A stretch of 64,000 bases of DNA from Paraburkholderia diazotrophica (GCF_900108945.1 NZ_FNYE01000039.1:1-64000); one strand, 5' to 3'. Counted from the stretch's first letter, positions 33,852-41,466 are shown. Program-made: numbers and translations. Notes: generated by a model from the letters alone, not told the origin.

Positions 33852-35370
33852 GCGCCCTCCTGCCTTCGCGGAGTCCATGAAACTCGAGTTGCGTCTGCCC
33901 GCCATAGAAGTACGCGACCGATTCCAGTTGCCGCATGTTCACTTCGAGCATGAACAGCGCTGCTTCGAGGCTGTAGCGCTGCTCGGCCGCCGTCACGTGC
34001 GGAACGTCGGCGAGAAAGAGCCGCGACAGGCTCGGATGATTCAGCTCGTCGTTCGTCTCGCCATGTTTCGCGGCGATGTCGCCCGCGTGCAGCGCGTTTT
34101 CGACGAGCGCGGCGATGTGCGCGTGAACGGGGCTGTGCTGGTCGCGCAAGCCCTCCGTGACCATGATCGACGCGAAGAACGCCGTGGGCATCCGATGCGC
34201 GAGCACCGTGTACGTATCGATATAGAGCGCCGTCAGCGGCAGCGGCACCGATGCGCGCACATCGGCTTCGTTCATGCCGAGCGCGACACAGGTGGCCAGC
34301 TCGAACGCTTCGTGGCCGTACTCCTCCTGAAAGTACTGGAAAAGCCGCGCGCGGAGATTGCGCTGCACACGCCGCGACAGCAGCGGCCCGAGTATCTCGA
34401 CGAAGCGGTCCGTCACGTGATACTGCTCGATGTACAGGCCCTTCACGAGCGGCGTGATCTCGTTGCACGCGAGCGCCGCCGATGCATACGCGTTGCTGCC
34501 CAGTTGATCGAGCGCCCTGATCAGCAGCCGCTCCGCGCGCGCCGCGAGCGTGAGGCCGCTGCATGCGTCGTCAAAGCGCGCGGTATCAAAGGACGCGAAG
34601 GACATCATGCGCCTGCCGACGCGCAACGGCACAAGCTCGACGAAATGCGCGAACGACAGCAGATACATTTCGAGGTCGATGGGATCGAGCGAAGCGACGC
34701 TGCGGAAGCTCTCCAGCGCGGCGTCTTTCTGGCCGCGCGATCTCGCCGTCGCGTGCGCAAGAAACCAGCACACGTGGCGGAACACTTCTGCAAGCACGCG
34801 CTGCCACGCGATCAGGAGTTCGGGCGCGTTCCGGCGCGCGTACGCAAGCTGGAAATGAAGGGCTTGCAGCGCGAAGTTGTCCGCGAACGGGCCCGCTGAT
34901 TTGCCTGAGAACGGAAACGTGCCAGGCGGCGCAGCACGTTCGTCGTCATCGTCGGCGAGCATCTCGTGAACGGCGGCGAGCGTGTCCTTGTACATCGCAA
35001 GCCGCGCCTCGACGACAGCGGCGAGACGCTGGCCGACTTCTGCGCACATCGCGATCGCGCGTTCGGCGCCCGACGTCACGCTGTCGATGCCCGAGTCGGT
35101 CTCTTCGATCAACGACAGCGCGTCGAGCTGTACCGTCAGCGCGCGTACCCACGCGGGGCACGCGCCACGATTGAGCTTCGTCCAGATGTCGGATGAAGGC
35201 CGCATCAATTGCGCGACGACATCGGCCACTTCGTCACGCGCGACGCCTTCGAACGACAGATCGATGGCATCGTCGCCGACGCCGATCGTCAATACGTCGT
35301 CGTCGCCCGGCGCGACCTCGCACGGCACCAGCGCGGGCCGTCTGTATCGATCGATATCCCAGCGTTCCAT
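33841..35370 (-). CDS. HDO-family (haem-oxygenase-like diiron) protein 3, with long N-terminal extension
   Basis: 509 aa, the longest of three related proteins. The C-terminal part (about 280-490) has the HDO metal set: Glu315 in YIEQYHV, E350-x-x-H353 in EEYGHEA, and D441-x-x-x-H445 in NDELNHPS. The first 95 residues resemble a winged-helix fold (strand pair, then helices ending QLDALSLIEET). Residues 95-280 are helical with no recognised domain, possibly a degenerate second HDO domain. HDO enzymes use two irons and oxygen for N-oxygenation, desaturation, C-C cleavage or decarboxylation. It starts 8 bp after HDO protein 2 and its stop overlaps the aminotransferase start. Substrate unknown. 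Confidence 0.82.
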   Translation of the reverse strand: MERWDIDRYRRPALVPCEVAPGDDDVLTIGVGDDAIDLSFEGVARDEVADVVAQLMRPSSDIWTKLNRGACPAWVRALTVQLDALSLIEETDSGIDSVTSGAERAIAMCAEVGQRLAAVVEARLAMYKDTLAAVHEMLADDDDERAAPPGTFPFSGKSAGPFADNFALQALHFQLAYARRNAPELLIAWQRVLAEVFRHVCWFLAHATARSRGQKDAALESFRSVASLDPIDLEMYLLSFAHFVELVPLRVGRRMMSFASFDTARFDDACSGLTLAARAERLLIRALDQLGSNAYASAALACNEITPLVKGLYIEQYHVTDRFVEILGPLLSRRVQRNLRARLFQYFQEEYGHEAFELATCVALGMNEADVRASVPLPLTALYIDTYTVLAHRMPTAFFASIMVTEGLRDQHSPVHAHIAALVENALHAGDIAAKHGETNDELNHPSLSRLFLADVPHVTAAEQRYSLEAALFMLEVNMRQLESVAYFYGGQTQLEFHGLREGRRALEV

Positions 35371-35378
35371 GACCGTGC

Positions 35379-36374
35379 TCAGGCAAAGATGCGGGGCTTC
35401 ACGACGGGCTGCCTGCCGTAGTAATTGAAAATCTGGTTCTCTTGCAGCACCATCGTTTCGATCGCGAGCATCACGTGCTTTTTCACGGTCAACTGCTCTT
35501 CTGGCGACACGGCGTCGATCCCGGAGAGCAGCGTGAGCGAAATGTCGTCGTGATCGAACTCGTCGTTGATTGACGCGTGACGGGCGATCGGGCGCCAGAA
35601 GCCTTCCGGGATGCCCGTCTCGCGGCAATAGTCGGCCAGTTCGACATGAAAGCTCACGCCTGGCTGCTCGAACAGGAAAAGCAGCGCCTTGAAGCTCAAT
35701 GGATGCTGACGCGCGTACACGCCGAGCGACGCGCACAACGCGAATGTGGCGGGCAGCGGCACCAGATAGTCGAGGTTGTCGGTGCGAATGGACACGGCAT
35801 GCAGCGACTGGCGCAGCATCTCATCATGATTCAGCTCCGACGCGAGAAAGCCTTGCAGCAGCTTCTGCACCTTCACGGGTTCGGCGTGGCCGAGCGCGGG
35901 CGCAATCAGGCCCGGTGCCTCCCGGACGATGTAGAAGTATTCGAGCGCATAGCCGATCAGCGCGCTGCGCGGCAGCGTTCTATCGCGCAGGCCCTGATAG
36001 AAGCGCGACTTCGATTTGCGCTCGATCGTTTCGGCGGCGAACTTCCTGATCCGATGGTAGAACTCCTCGCCCGACAGGCACCCTCGCGGCGCCGGAAAAG
36101 CGCTCTCCGTGAGCAAGCCGAGCCGGTCGAATTCTTCGATCAGCCCGTCGATCTCGGGCGAGAGATCGGCATGCCTGCGCTTCAGTTCGGCAATCGTCGC
36201 GTCGCCCAGCTTCAGCGAATCGGCGAACGCCTGCAATGAGCCCTGCATGTCGGCGACGACGGAGCACGACTGCTCGCGATAGTCGATCGTCAGGCCGTTG
36301 TGTTCCTGAATCAGCTGAACGCCGGGACGAAAGCGCGGCGCGGAAAAGAGATCCGATGCGGTCGTGGCCTGCAT
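35379..36374 (-). CDS. HDO-family (haem-oxygenase-like diiron) protein 2 with N-terminal winged-helix/RRE-like domain
   Basis: 331 aa. About residues 15-92 look like a PqqD/RRE-type winged helix: short strands (VQLIQEHNGLTIDY), then helices with ATIAELKRRHADLSPEIDGLIEEFDRLGLL. RRE domains bind leader peptides in RiPP pathways. The catalytic part follows with Glu145 (ALEYFY), E180-x-x-H183-D184 (ELNHDE) and D271-x-x-x-H275 (NDEFDHDD), the full HDO diiron ligand pattern. Its ATG overlaps the stop of HDO protein 1 (TAATG at 36376-36372), indicating coupled translation. RRE assignment is by eye and needs profile searching; the HDO call is firmer. Confidence 0.85.
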   Translation of the reverse strand: MQATTASDLFSAPRFRPGVQLIQEHNGLTIDYREQSCSVVADMQGSLQAFADSLKLGDATIAELKRRHADLSPEIDGLIEEFDRLGLLTESAFPAPRGCLSGEEFYHRIRKFAAETIERKSKSRFYQGLRDRTLPRSALIGYALEYFYIVREAPGLIAPALGHAEPVKVQKLLQGFLASELNHDEMLRQSLHAVSIRTDNLDYLVPLPATFALCASLGVYARQHPLSFKALLFLFEQPGVSFHVELADYCRETGIPEGFWRPIARHASINDEFDHDDISLTLLSGIDAVSPEEQLTVKKHVMLAIETMVLQENQIFNYYGRQPVVKPRIFA

Positions 36375-37363
36375 TACGCCTCCTCGTCGACGTCGAGCTT
36401 GCGCAACAGCGTCGGCGACGTCGAATAGTGTTCCCAGATGCCCGTATAGAACTGGTCGTACAGTTCGATGAACAGATGCGTCTGCGCGCGCATGCGCCGC
36501 ACGTCCGTTTCCGCGATGGCGGGGATGCGCGAGAAGATCTTGCGCGTGAGGCTGCCGTGTCCGCCGTGCAGATTGATATCGGAATGCGCCTTTACAGGCC
36601 TGAGCAACGCGGGATCGACGCCGATCCGGTACGCGGCATCGAGAAAGGAATCCTGCTTGATGTCCTTCCCTTCGAGAATGCCGAGCGTCGAAAAGAAGAA
36701 GAGCGGATCGCTGTGCGCCCAATACGCGAGCGCATTGCATAACGCCATGGTCTGCGGCAGCGGCACCGTGCGCGCGAGGTCTTCGCGCGTGACGCCGAGC
36801 GTGCTCAGCGCCTTGAGCAGCAGTTCGTCGTGACCGTACTCTTCCGCGTAAAACTCGTTCATCGCGAGCCGCACGCCCGTATTCGCGACGTACGAAAGAA
36901 CGGGCGCGTCGAAGTAGCTTTCGCGGAACAGAAAATGGTAGTTCTCGACGATCATCCCTTGGATCACGTTGAGCGGTATGTCGTCGCGCGTGCTCGCCGA
37001 TGCGCATTTCTCCCAGAACACGTTCGTGTAGAGCGTGCGGTACAGCAGTTCGTTGGCGAGATCTTCGAGTTCGAGCAGCACGTCAAGGCCGCTGCGGGCG
37101 AGCGCAGGCTTCACCGCGCGCACCAGTTGCAGCTCCTTCAGACGGCCGAACAGTTTCTGTTCATAAGTCGAGCAGCGCGCCAACACCTCGTCGGCCTTGA
37201 TACCCGAGCGCAGCGCGCTGATGAGTGGCGCTGCGTCTTCACCGTCGGCGGACGCCGGAAATTCGTATTGATGCTCGTCGTCTTCGATGACGAGCGAAGG
37301 CGACGTGCTGAGACACTTTCCCGCCAGCACGAACGCGTGTGGTTCAAAGATGTCGTCGATCAC
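36374..37363 (-). CDS. HDO-family (haem-oxygenase-like diiron) protein 1 with N-terminal winged-helix-like domain
   Basis: 329 aa. HDO metal ligands: Glu140 in MIVENYHF, E175-x-x-H178-D179 in EEYGHDE, and D262-x-x-x-H266 in SDINLHGGH. Residues about 20-88 look like a small winged-helix (strands LVIEDDEHQYEF, then helices GIKADEVLARCSTYEQKLFGRLKELQL), as in protein 2. The start GTG at 37363 has GGAGG five bases upstream. It follows the 48-aa peptide gene by 45 bp, with a stem-loop between. The family name used in databases is iron-containing redox enzyme (Haem_oxygenas_2). Three adjacent paralogues suggest successive oxidations or a hetero-oligomer. Confidence 0.85.
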   Translation of the reverse strand: MIDDIFEPHAFVLAGKCLSTSPSLVIEDDEHQYEFPASADGEDAAPLISALRSGIKADEVLARCSTYEQKLFGRLKELQLVRAVKPALARSGLDVLLELEDLANELLYRTLYTNVFWEKCASASTRDDIPLNVIQGMIVENYHFLFRESYFDAPVLSYVANTGVRLAMNEFYAEEYGHDELLLKALSTLGVTREDLARTVPLPQTMALCNALAYWAHSDPLFFFSTLGILEGKDIKQDSFLDAAYRIGVDPALLRPVKAHSDINLHGGHGSLTRKIFSRIPAIAETDVRRMRAQTHLFIELYDQFYTGIWEHYSTSPTLLRKLDVDEEA

Positions 37364-37380
37364 GACAGCCTCCGTTCGCG

Positions 37381-37401
37381 GCCGGCACGCGGAGTGCCGG
37401 C
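37381..37401 (-). other. Stem-loop between peptide gene and HDO genes
   Basis: GCCGGCAC (37381-37388) and GTGCCGGC (37394-37401) form a perfect 8-bp GC stem with a 5-base loop. No T run follows on the minus strand, so it is not a standard terminator. Such hairpins after a peptide gene often stabilise its mRNA or limit read-through, giving more peptide than enzyme. Confidence 0.6.
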
Positions 37402-37408
37402 CCGCTCG

Positions 37409-37555
37409 TTACAGGTGGACGGGGATGAGCACGGGGCGGGCTTTGCGCGGCTTGACCACGACCGTCACCTTCCTGTCGTCCTGCGGGTCCGTTTGCGGCT
37501 GCGCCTGGGACTGCTGCTGCGGCTGAACCTGTTGAACCTGCGTTTGCGTCGTCAT
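37409..37555 (-). CDS. 48-aa Q/P-rich peptide, candidate precursor of the HDO operon
   Basis: Reads MTTQTQVQQVQPQQQSQAQ, then PQTDPQDDRKVTVVV, and ends KPRKARPVLIPVHL. AAGGAG lies six bases before the ATG, one of the best ribosome binding sites in the window. The first half is Gln/Pro-rich and polar, the middle acidic, and the last 20 residues basic and hydrophobic, a split that looks like leader plus core. It is the first gene of the operon with three HDO enzymes, an aminotransferase and a permease, and a stem-loop separates it from them. It is not a member of a peptide family I recognise. A non-precursor role (small regulator, or a spurious frame) is possible. Confidence 0.65.
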   Translation of the reverse strand: MTTQTQVQQVQPQQQSQAQPQTDPQDDRKVTVVVKPRKARPVLIPVHL

Positions 37556-37604
37556 TTCAATCTCCTTCGGTTAATGGTTTAAATCTGCACTACTTAACAA
37601 TCTG

Positions 37605-37617
37605 CCCACTTAAAGTG
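37605..37617. promoter_or_regulatory. Palindrome upstream of the peptide gene
   Basis: CCACTT-A-AAGTGG, perfect 6-bp arms, lies 50 bp before the peptide ATG, where a promoter or operator would be. Its CACTT/AAGTG core is shared with the GAACACTT/AAGTGTTC boxes near the MocR gene, suggesting the same regulator may bind at both ends of the intergenic region. Confidence 0.4.
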
Positions 37618-38126
37618 GTCAGTTCTGCGCACCCGGAGCCAGAAACCCGAGCCATGTGACAGGCAGCACCGCCCCGCCGCGGCGGCAAGACGATGAGCGC
37701 AACAGGCTTGTAGATGCAGCCCCCGTTCTCCGTCGTGAATCCCGACACCGGCGGCTCCTTCGTGTCCGTTCCGGCTCAGTCAGACGTGTATGTGTTTATC
37801 CGCCAGATGCCATACGTCGCAGCAAGCGGTCGCAGCAAAGTAATTGCGGCGCAACGACCGTGGCAAATCGCGCTGTGATCGAATGCGTGCCCGAGTGTCG
37901 CACTGAGACCGCAGACTGAACGCTCGACCCACAAAACGGGCGCTCCCGCAGTGGGGAGCGCGCTCAAAGGTCGATTTCAGACTGGTCGGTCCGGTCGGAG
38001 TCTCGTTAGCGGCCGCCGTTCGATGGTTTCTCTCAGGTTCGGTTCTCTCAGGTTCTGCTGGGCCATGTCGTTTCGCACGGCCTCGGAAGTCCTTTCGATA
38101 CAGTTCTGCTTTCGTACGATCACTCA

Positions 38127-38324
38127 AAGTGTTCGGCCGTCTTCACCGGCGATTGGCGAATTCGCCAAATGCTAAGCAAGCTATTGATTTAAAGCCATTT
38201 TCAGCTAACAATCTGCGCGAAGAATTCTCTTCGTCGGACCTATTGTTCCGGTAAACTTCGACGACTGGAATGAACACTTTCGATCAATTTGCGCGAAGTG
38301 TTCGGTGAACTTGCTCGAACACTT
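38127..38324. promoter_or_regulatory. Four AAGTGTTC/GAACACTT boxes, likely MocR operators
   Basis: The 8-mer AAGTGTTC occurs at 38127-38134 and 38296-38303, and its reverse complement GAACACTT at 38272-38279 and 38317-38324. The second and third form an inverted repeat with a 16-bp gap, and the third and fourth an inverted repeat with a 13-bp gap. All lie within 215 bp upstream of the MocR start. MocR regulators usually bind paired short repeats near their own divergent promoter, so autoregulation plus control of the HDO operon is likely. Confidence 0.6.
38153..38168. promoter_or_regulatory. Perfect 16-bp palindrome in the MocR upstream region
   Basis: TTGGCGAATTCGCCAA is a perfect even palindrome. 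It lies between the first and second AAGTGTTC-type boxes and has a different core, so it may be the site of a second regulator or of a dimeric factor shared with other genes. Confidence 0.45.
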
Positions 38325-38338
38325 TGAACGGGAGGCGA

Positions 38339-39745
38339 ATGAAAATTACCCTCGACGTCGCAACTTCCACGCCGCTCACGGAGCAGATTGTCGGGCAGGT
38401 CGAGGCATTGATCCTGTCGCGCGAATTGCGCGTCGGCATGCGCCTGCCGTCCATCCGCAAGTTCGCGGCCGAGCACAACATCAGCCGCTTTCCCGTCATC
38501 GAGGCGTACGACCGGCTCGCCACGCGCGGCCTGCTCCAGCCGAAGCACGGCTCCGGCTACTACGTCGCCGAGCAGTTCGAAAAAGCGCCGCGTGCCACGC
38601 GCGGGCTCGACGCGATCCGCGCGACGCCCGAGTCCGACCAGATCCTGCGCCAGTTCGAGCGGCCCGACGAAGTGCTGAATCTGTCGATCGGCTTCATTCC
38701 CGAAGCGTGGCGCGATGTCGAAGGAATCGCGCAGGCGATCCGCCAGGCGTCGCGCACGGACGCCCGCAGCCTGATCGATTACGCGATCCCGCAAGGCGAC
38801 CCGCAATTGCGTCTGCAGATCGAACAGCGGCTGGCATTTGTCGGCGTGACGGCGGAACCGCAGAACATCATGGTGACGAACAGCGCCAGCGAGGCGCTCG
38901 ATCTCGTCGTGCGGATGCTGCTCAAACCCGGCGACACGGTGTTCGTCGAAGATCCCGGCTACTTCAACCTGTTCGGCCTGCTCAAGCTGCAAGGCATCGA
39001 GCTGGTCGGCGTGCCGCGTCTGTCGACGGGGCCAGATGTCGAAGCCGTCGAAGCGCTGCTGAAAGCGCACCGGCCCAAGCTCTTTTTCCTCAACACCGTC
39101 TTTCACAATCCGACGGGCACGAACGTGGCGCCGCACGTCGGCTTCAGGCTGCTGCAACTCGCGCAGGAGCACGACTTCATGATCGTCGAAGACGATGTGT
39201 ATGCCGATTTCCAGACCATTCCGACGCAACGTCTCGCGTCGCTCGACCGGCTCACGCGTGTCGTGTACATCGGTGGATTTTCGAAGAGCCTGTCGTCGTC
39301 GCTGAGGCTCGGCTATATCGCGGCGGAAGCGGGGCTCGTCAAGCATTTCGTCGAAGTGAAAGCGCTGACGAGCCTCGGCGGTACGCGTTTCAGCGAGCGC
39401 GTGGTAGCCGCGCTGCTCGAGCGCGGCACCTATCGCAAGCATCTGGAGCGGCTGCGCCGGCGCGTGAACGGCGCGATCTCGACGGCGGTGGAACTGCTTG
39501 CAAGCGTCGGCTGGCAGGTGTTCGACGAGCCTTGCGGCGGCACGCTCGTGTGGGCGCGCGTGCCCGGCGTGCCGAATTCGGATGTGTTCGTCGCCGAGGC
39601 GGCCCGCTCGGGCATCACCGTGCAGCCCGGCAGCTACTACCGGCCGCACGGCGAGCCGACGCCGTGGGTCCGCTTCAACACCGCGTATCTCGACAACGAG
39701 CGCGCGATGGGATTTCTGCGGCGCGCGGCGAAACTGGGCGGATGA
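38339..39745 (+). CDS. MocR-type regulator (GntR helix-turn-helix fused to aminotransferase domain)
   Basis: 468 aa. Residues about 8-75 are a GntR winged helix (PLTEQIVGQVEALILSREL, then LPSIRKFAAEHNISRFPVIEAYDRLATRGLL). The rest is a class I aminotransferase-like PLP domain with NSASEALDLVVRML, HNPTGTN, VEDDVYADF and the PLP Lys in GGFSKSLSSSLR. MocR proteins bind PLP and often an amino acid or amine to regulate adjacent genes. The start ATG at 38339 has GGGAGG just upstream; TTG at 38324 is possible. It is divergent from the peptide/HDO operon, with repeated boxes between, so it is the probable pathway regulator. Confidence 0.9.
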   Translation: MKITLDVATSTPLTEQIVGQVEALILSRELRVGMRLPSIRKFAAEHNISRFPVIEAYDRLATRGLLQPKHGSGYYVAEQFEKAPRATRGLDAIRATPESDQILRQFERPDEVLNLSIGFIPEAWRDVEGIAQAIRQASRTDARSLIDYAIPQGDPQLRLQIEQRLAFVGVTAEPQNIMVTNSASEALDLVVRMLLKPGDTVFVEDPGYFNLFGLLKLQGIELVGVPRLSTGPDVEAVEALLKAHRPKLFFLNTVFHNPTGTNVAPHVGFRLLQLAQEHDFMIVEDDVYADFQTIPTQRLASLDRLTRVVYIGGFSKSLSSSLRLGYIAAEAGLVKHFVEVKALTSLGGTRFSERVVAALLERGTYRKHLERLRRRVNGAISTAVELLASVGWQVFDEPCGGTLVWARVPGVPNSDVFVAEAARSGITVQPGSYYRPHGEPTPWVRFNTAYLDNERAMGFLRRAAKLGG

Positions 39746-39790
39746 ACCGACAGGCAAACGCCGGCGGCAGCGAATGAAGGCTAAGCCGAC

Positions 39791-40504
39791 TCAACCGCGC
39801 TGCTGCCGCGTAAGCAACTGGAGCCGCTCACGCGCTTCACTCACGCTCTCGAACCGGTCGTTTTCATCGTTGAAGACGGTGATGCGCCCGTGCCCGATGT
39901 CGTACACCCAGCCCTGCACATCGAGGCGCCGTTGCGCGAGCCGCCCCGCGACGGACGGATGCGTGCGCAGATGCATCAGTTGCAGCCGGATGTTCTCTTC
40001 GACGAGCGCCTGCACGAGCTGATCGCGGCCCACGTTGCGCGCCTGCACGACGCTGCGCGCCGTCTCCGCGTTGCGCAGCCAGGCGTTGACGGTCGGCATG
40101 TCTTCGGCTGTCATCGGAGCCGTGCCCGCGAGCCCGCGCATCGCGCCGCAATCGCTGTGTCCGCACACGACGATCTGCCTCACGTTCAACGCAAGCACCG
40201 CATATTCGACGACGGCTGACACGCCGCCCAGCATCTCGCCGTAAGCGGGGACGATATTACCGATGTTGCGGCACACGAACAGCTCGCCGGGATGCGTCTG
40301 CGTAATCATTTCCGGCGACACGCGCGAATCGGCACATGTGATGAAGAGCGTATGCGGCGCCTGCCCTTGCGCGAGGCTCTCGAAGAGCGCCTGGGTGGCG
40401 GGAAACACCTGGTCGCTGAACTGCTCGACCCCTTCGAGCAGATGTAGCAGATCCGGGTTCGCCGGATCGCGAAGGCGCCTCGTGTTGAGCAGATCGTCCG
40501 GCAT
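39791..40504 (-). CDS. can: Beta-class carbonic anhydrase
   Basis: 237 aa. Zinc ligands are visible: FITCADSRVSPE (Cys, with Asp-Arg dyad) and VVCGHSDCGAM (His and Cys). This is the usual prokaryotic beta-carbonic anhydrase, interconverting CO2 and bicarbonate in the cytoplasm. Start ATG at 40504 (MPDDLLNTRRL) has AAGGGGG upstream; the frame is open for about 100 more codons but encodes a repeat-rich, non-homologous stretch. It converges with the MocR gene and stands alone. Confidence 0.92.
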   Translation of the reverse strand: MPDDLLNTRRLRDPANPDLLHLLEGVEQFSDQVFPATQALFESLAQGQAPHTLFITCADSRVSPEMITQTHPGELFVCRNIGNIVPAYGEMLGGVSAVVEYAVLALNVRQIVVCGHSDCGAMRGLAGTAPMTAEDMPTVNAWLRNAETARSVVQARNVGRDQLVQALVEENIRLQLMHLRTHPSVAGRLAQRRLDVQGWVYDIGHGRITVFNDENDRFESVSEARERLQLLTRQQRG

Positions 40505-40638
40505 GAAAATGGTCCCCCTTCGCAGTGCGCCTCGATGATGATTGAAGGAGAGTGTACGACGGGTTCGCGTCAGCTGACGGACGGGTGCGGTCCAGCGGAG
40601 GCGGAAGAACGCAGCGGATCGCGGTGCGCGATGCTGCC

Positions 40639-40674
40639 GGCAGAAATTCGGGCAGAAATTCGGGCAGAAGTTCG
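40639..40674 (+). repeat. 12-bp tandem repeat, three copies
   Basis: GGCAGAAATTCG at 40639-40650 and 40651-40662 is followed by GGCAGAAGTTCG (one mismatch), and a partial fourth copy (GACAGAAG). It lies upstream of carbonic anhydrase outside any credible gene. Confidence 0.8.
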
Positions 40675-40692
40675 GACAGAAGCGCTGGGCGG

Positions 40693-40733
40693 AAAAAAAG
40701 CCCCGGCCGGACGTGATCGGAGCGGCGCGGGGC
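40693..40733 (-). terminator. Possible second terminator, minus strand
   Basis: On the minus strand GCCCCG pairs with CGGGGC across a 22-base loop and is followed by seven T. It lies 60 bp beyond the stronger terminator, so it may be a backup stop. Confidence 0.5.
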
Positions 40734-40801
40734 TCGACAAAAGCTCGCCTGTTCTCAAGAGGCGATCTCACGTTACCCGCATCAAAAAACCGGAGCAATC
40801 G

Positions 40802-40837
40802 AAAAAAACCCCGGTCTCCGGGTGCCGGAGACCGGGG
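40802..40837 (-). terminator. Strong rho-independent terminator after the fur-like gene
   Basis: A 13-bp perfect stem (CCCCGGTCTCCGG / CCGGAGACCGGGG) with a 3-base loop is followed on the minus strand by seven T (A run at 40802-40808). It lies 157 bp after the fur-like gene. Confidence 0.85.
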
Positions 40838-40993
40838 GAAGCTCTCTCGCGCGCGAAGGGACCACCGCGCACACGAGCCACTTTAGCGGTTCCCGTGCGG
40901 CGGATTAATCCGTCTCGGGTGAACAGTCCTTTCCTGCGTGCGCAAACGCATGCAAGCGCGGTAGCGGCTCATCGCCTGCCCTGCTTGCTTGAA

Positions 40994-41466
40994 CTACGTT
41001 CGCTCCGTCCGCGTGCGAGGCGGATGCGTGCGCGCCGTGCATGCGGCGCAGATACCCTGCAACGCCAGCGTCCTGCCGACGAAGCGCATCCCGAACTTCT
41101 TCGCGATCGCGTTGCGCCGGCGGTCGAACGCCGGGTCGGAGAATTCCTCGACGCGTCCGCACACGACGCATACGAATGGTCGTGCGCCTTGCCCCTATTC
41201 AGCTCATAGAGGCTATGGTGCTTGCCGAGCGGCACGCTCGCGACGAGCTCGGCGTCGACGAGCTGATTGACCACGCGATAGGTAGTCGACAGATTCATCC
41301 GCTCGCCGCTCGCCGTAATGCGCCGATGAATCTCTTCCGCACTGTAGTGGCCGTGCTCCGCATGCTGCAGATAATCGAGCACGGCAGCCTGCGCGGCCGT
41401 ACCTGCGAGGCCGGCGCGCCTCAGCGCGTCGAGGGGATGTATCGGGGATGGGGAACGTGGCGGCAT
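40994..41466 (-). pseudogene. Fur-family metal regulator interrupted by a one-base frameshift
   Basis: From ATG 41466, 97 codons encode the Fur DNA-binding domain (HGHYSAEEIHRRI, STTYRVVNQLVDAELV, then YELNRGKAHDH). At about 41175 the frame shifts: the next frame continues FVCVVCGRVEEFSDP, then KKFGMRFVGRTLALQGICAACTAR, stopping at 40994. A single missing T in the plus-strand AA tract at 41174-41175 (read ...CATTCG... instead of ...CATTTCG...) restores a normal protein of about 157 aa with both CxxC motifs. In the raw frame the protein runs into an unrelated C-terminus and would lose its dimerisation and metal-binding part. This is either a real mutation or a sequencing error. No regulatory targets are evident beside it. 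Confidence 0.75.

Larger units (their letters stand above)
37556..38338. other. Long divergent control region of the HDO operon and the MocR gene
   Basis: About 780 bp without a credible gene. It holds the promoters of the leftward peptide/HDO operon and the rightward MocR gene. The right third (38120-38330) is AT-rich and full of short inverted repeats, and a 13-bp near-palindrome stands 50 bp before the peptide start. The central part (37640-38100) is ordinary in composition and I see nothing specific in it. Confidence 0.5.
40505..40993. other. Gene-free stretch between carbonic anhydrase and fur-like gene
   Basis: About 490 bp. It contains, from left to right, the carbonic anhydrase upstream region, a 12-bp tandem repeat (40639-40674), a weaker terminator (40693-40733), a strong terminator (40802-40837), and 156 bp of sequence downstream of the broken fur-like gene. 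No gene seen. Confidence 0.5.

Noticed and set aside
37656..37919. Short plus-strand frame in the MocR/HDO control region
   Set aside because: No ribosome binding site, no domain, Arg-rich; the region is better explained as regulatory DNA.
38240..39757. 505-codon minus-strand frame opposite the MocR gene
   Set aside because: The plus-strand protein has complete GntR and aminotransferase motifs; the opposite frame has none.
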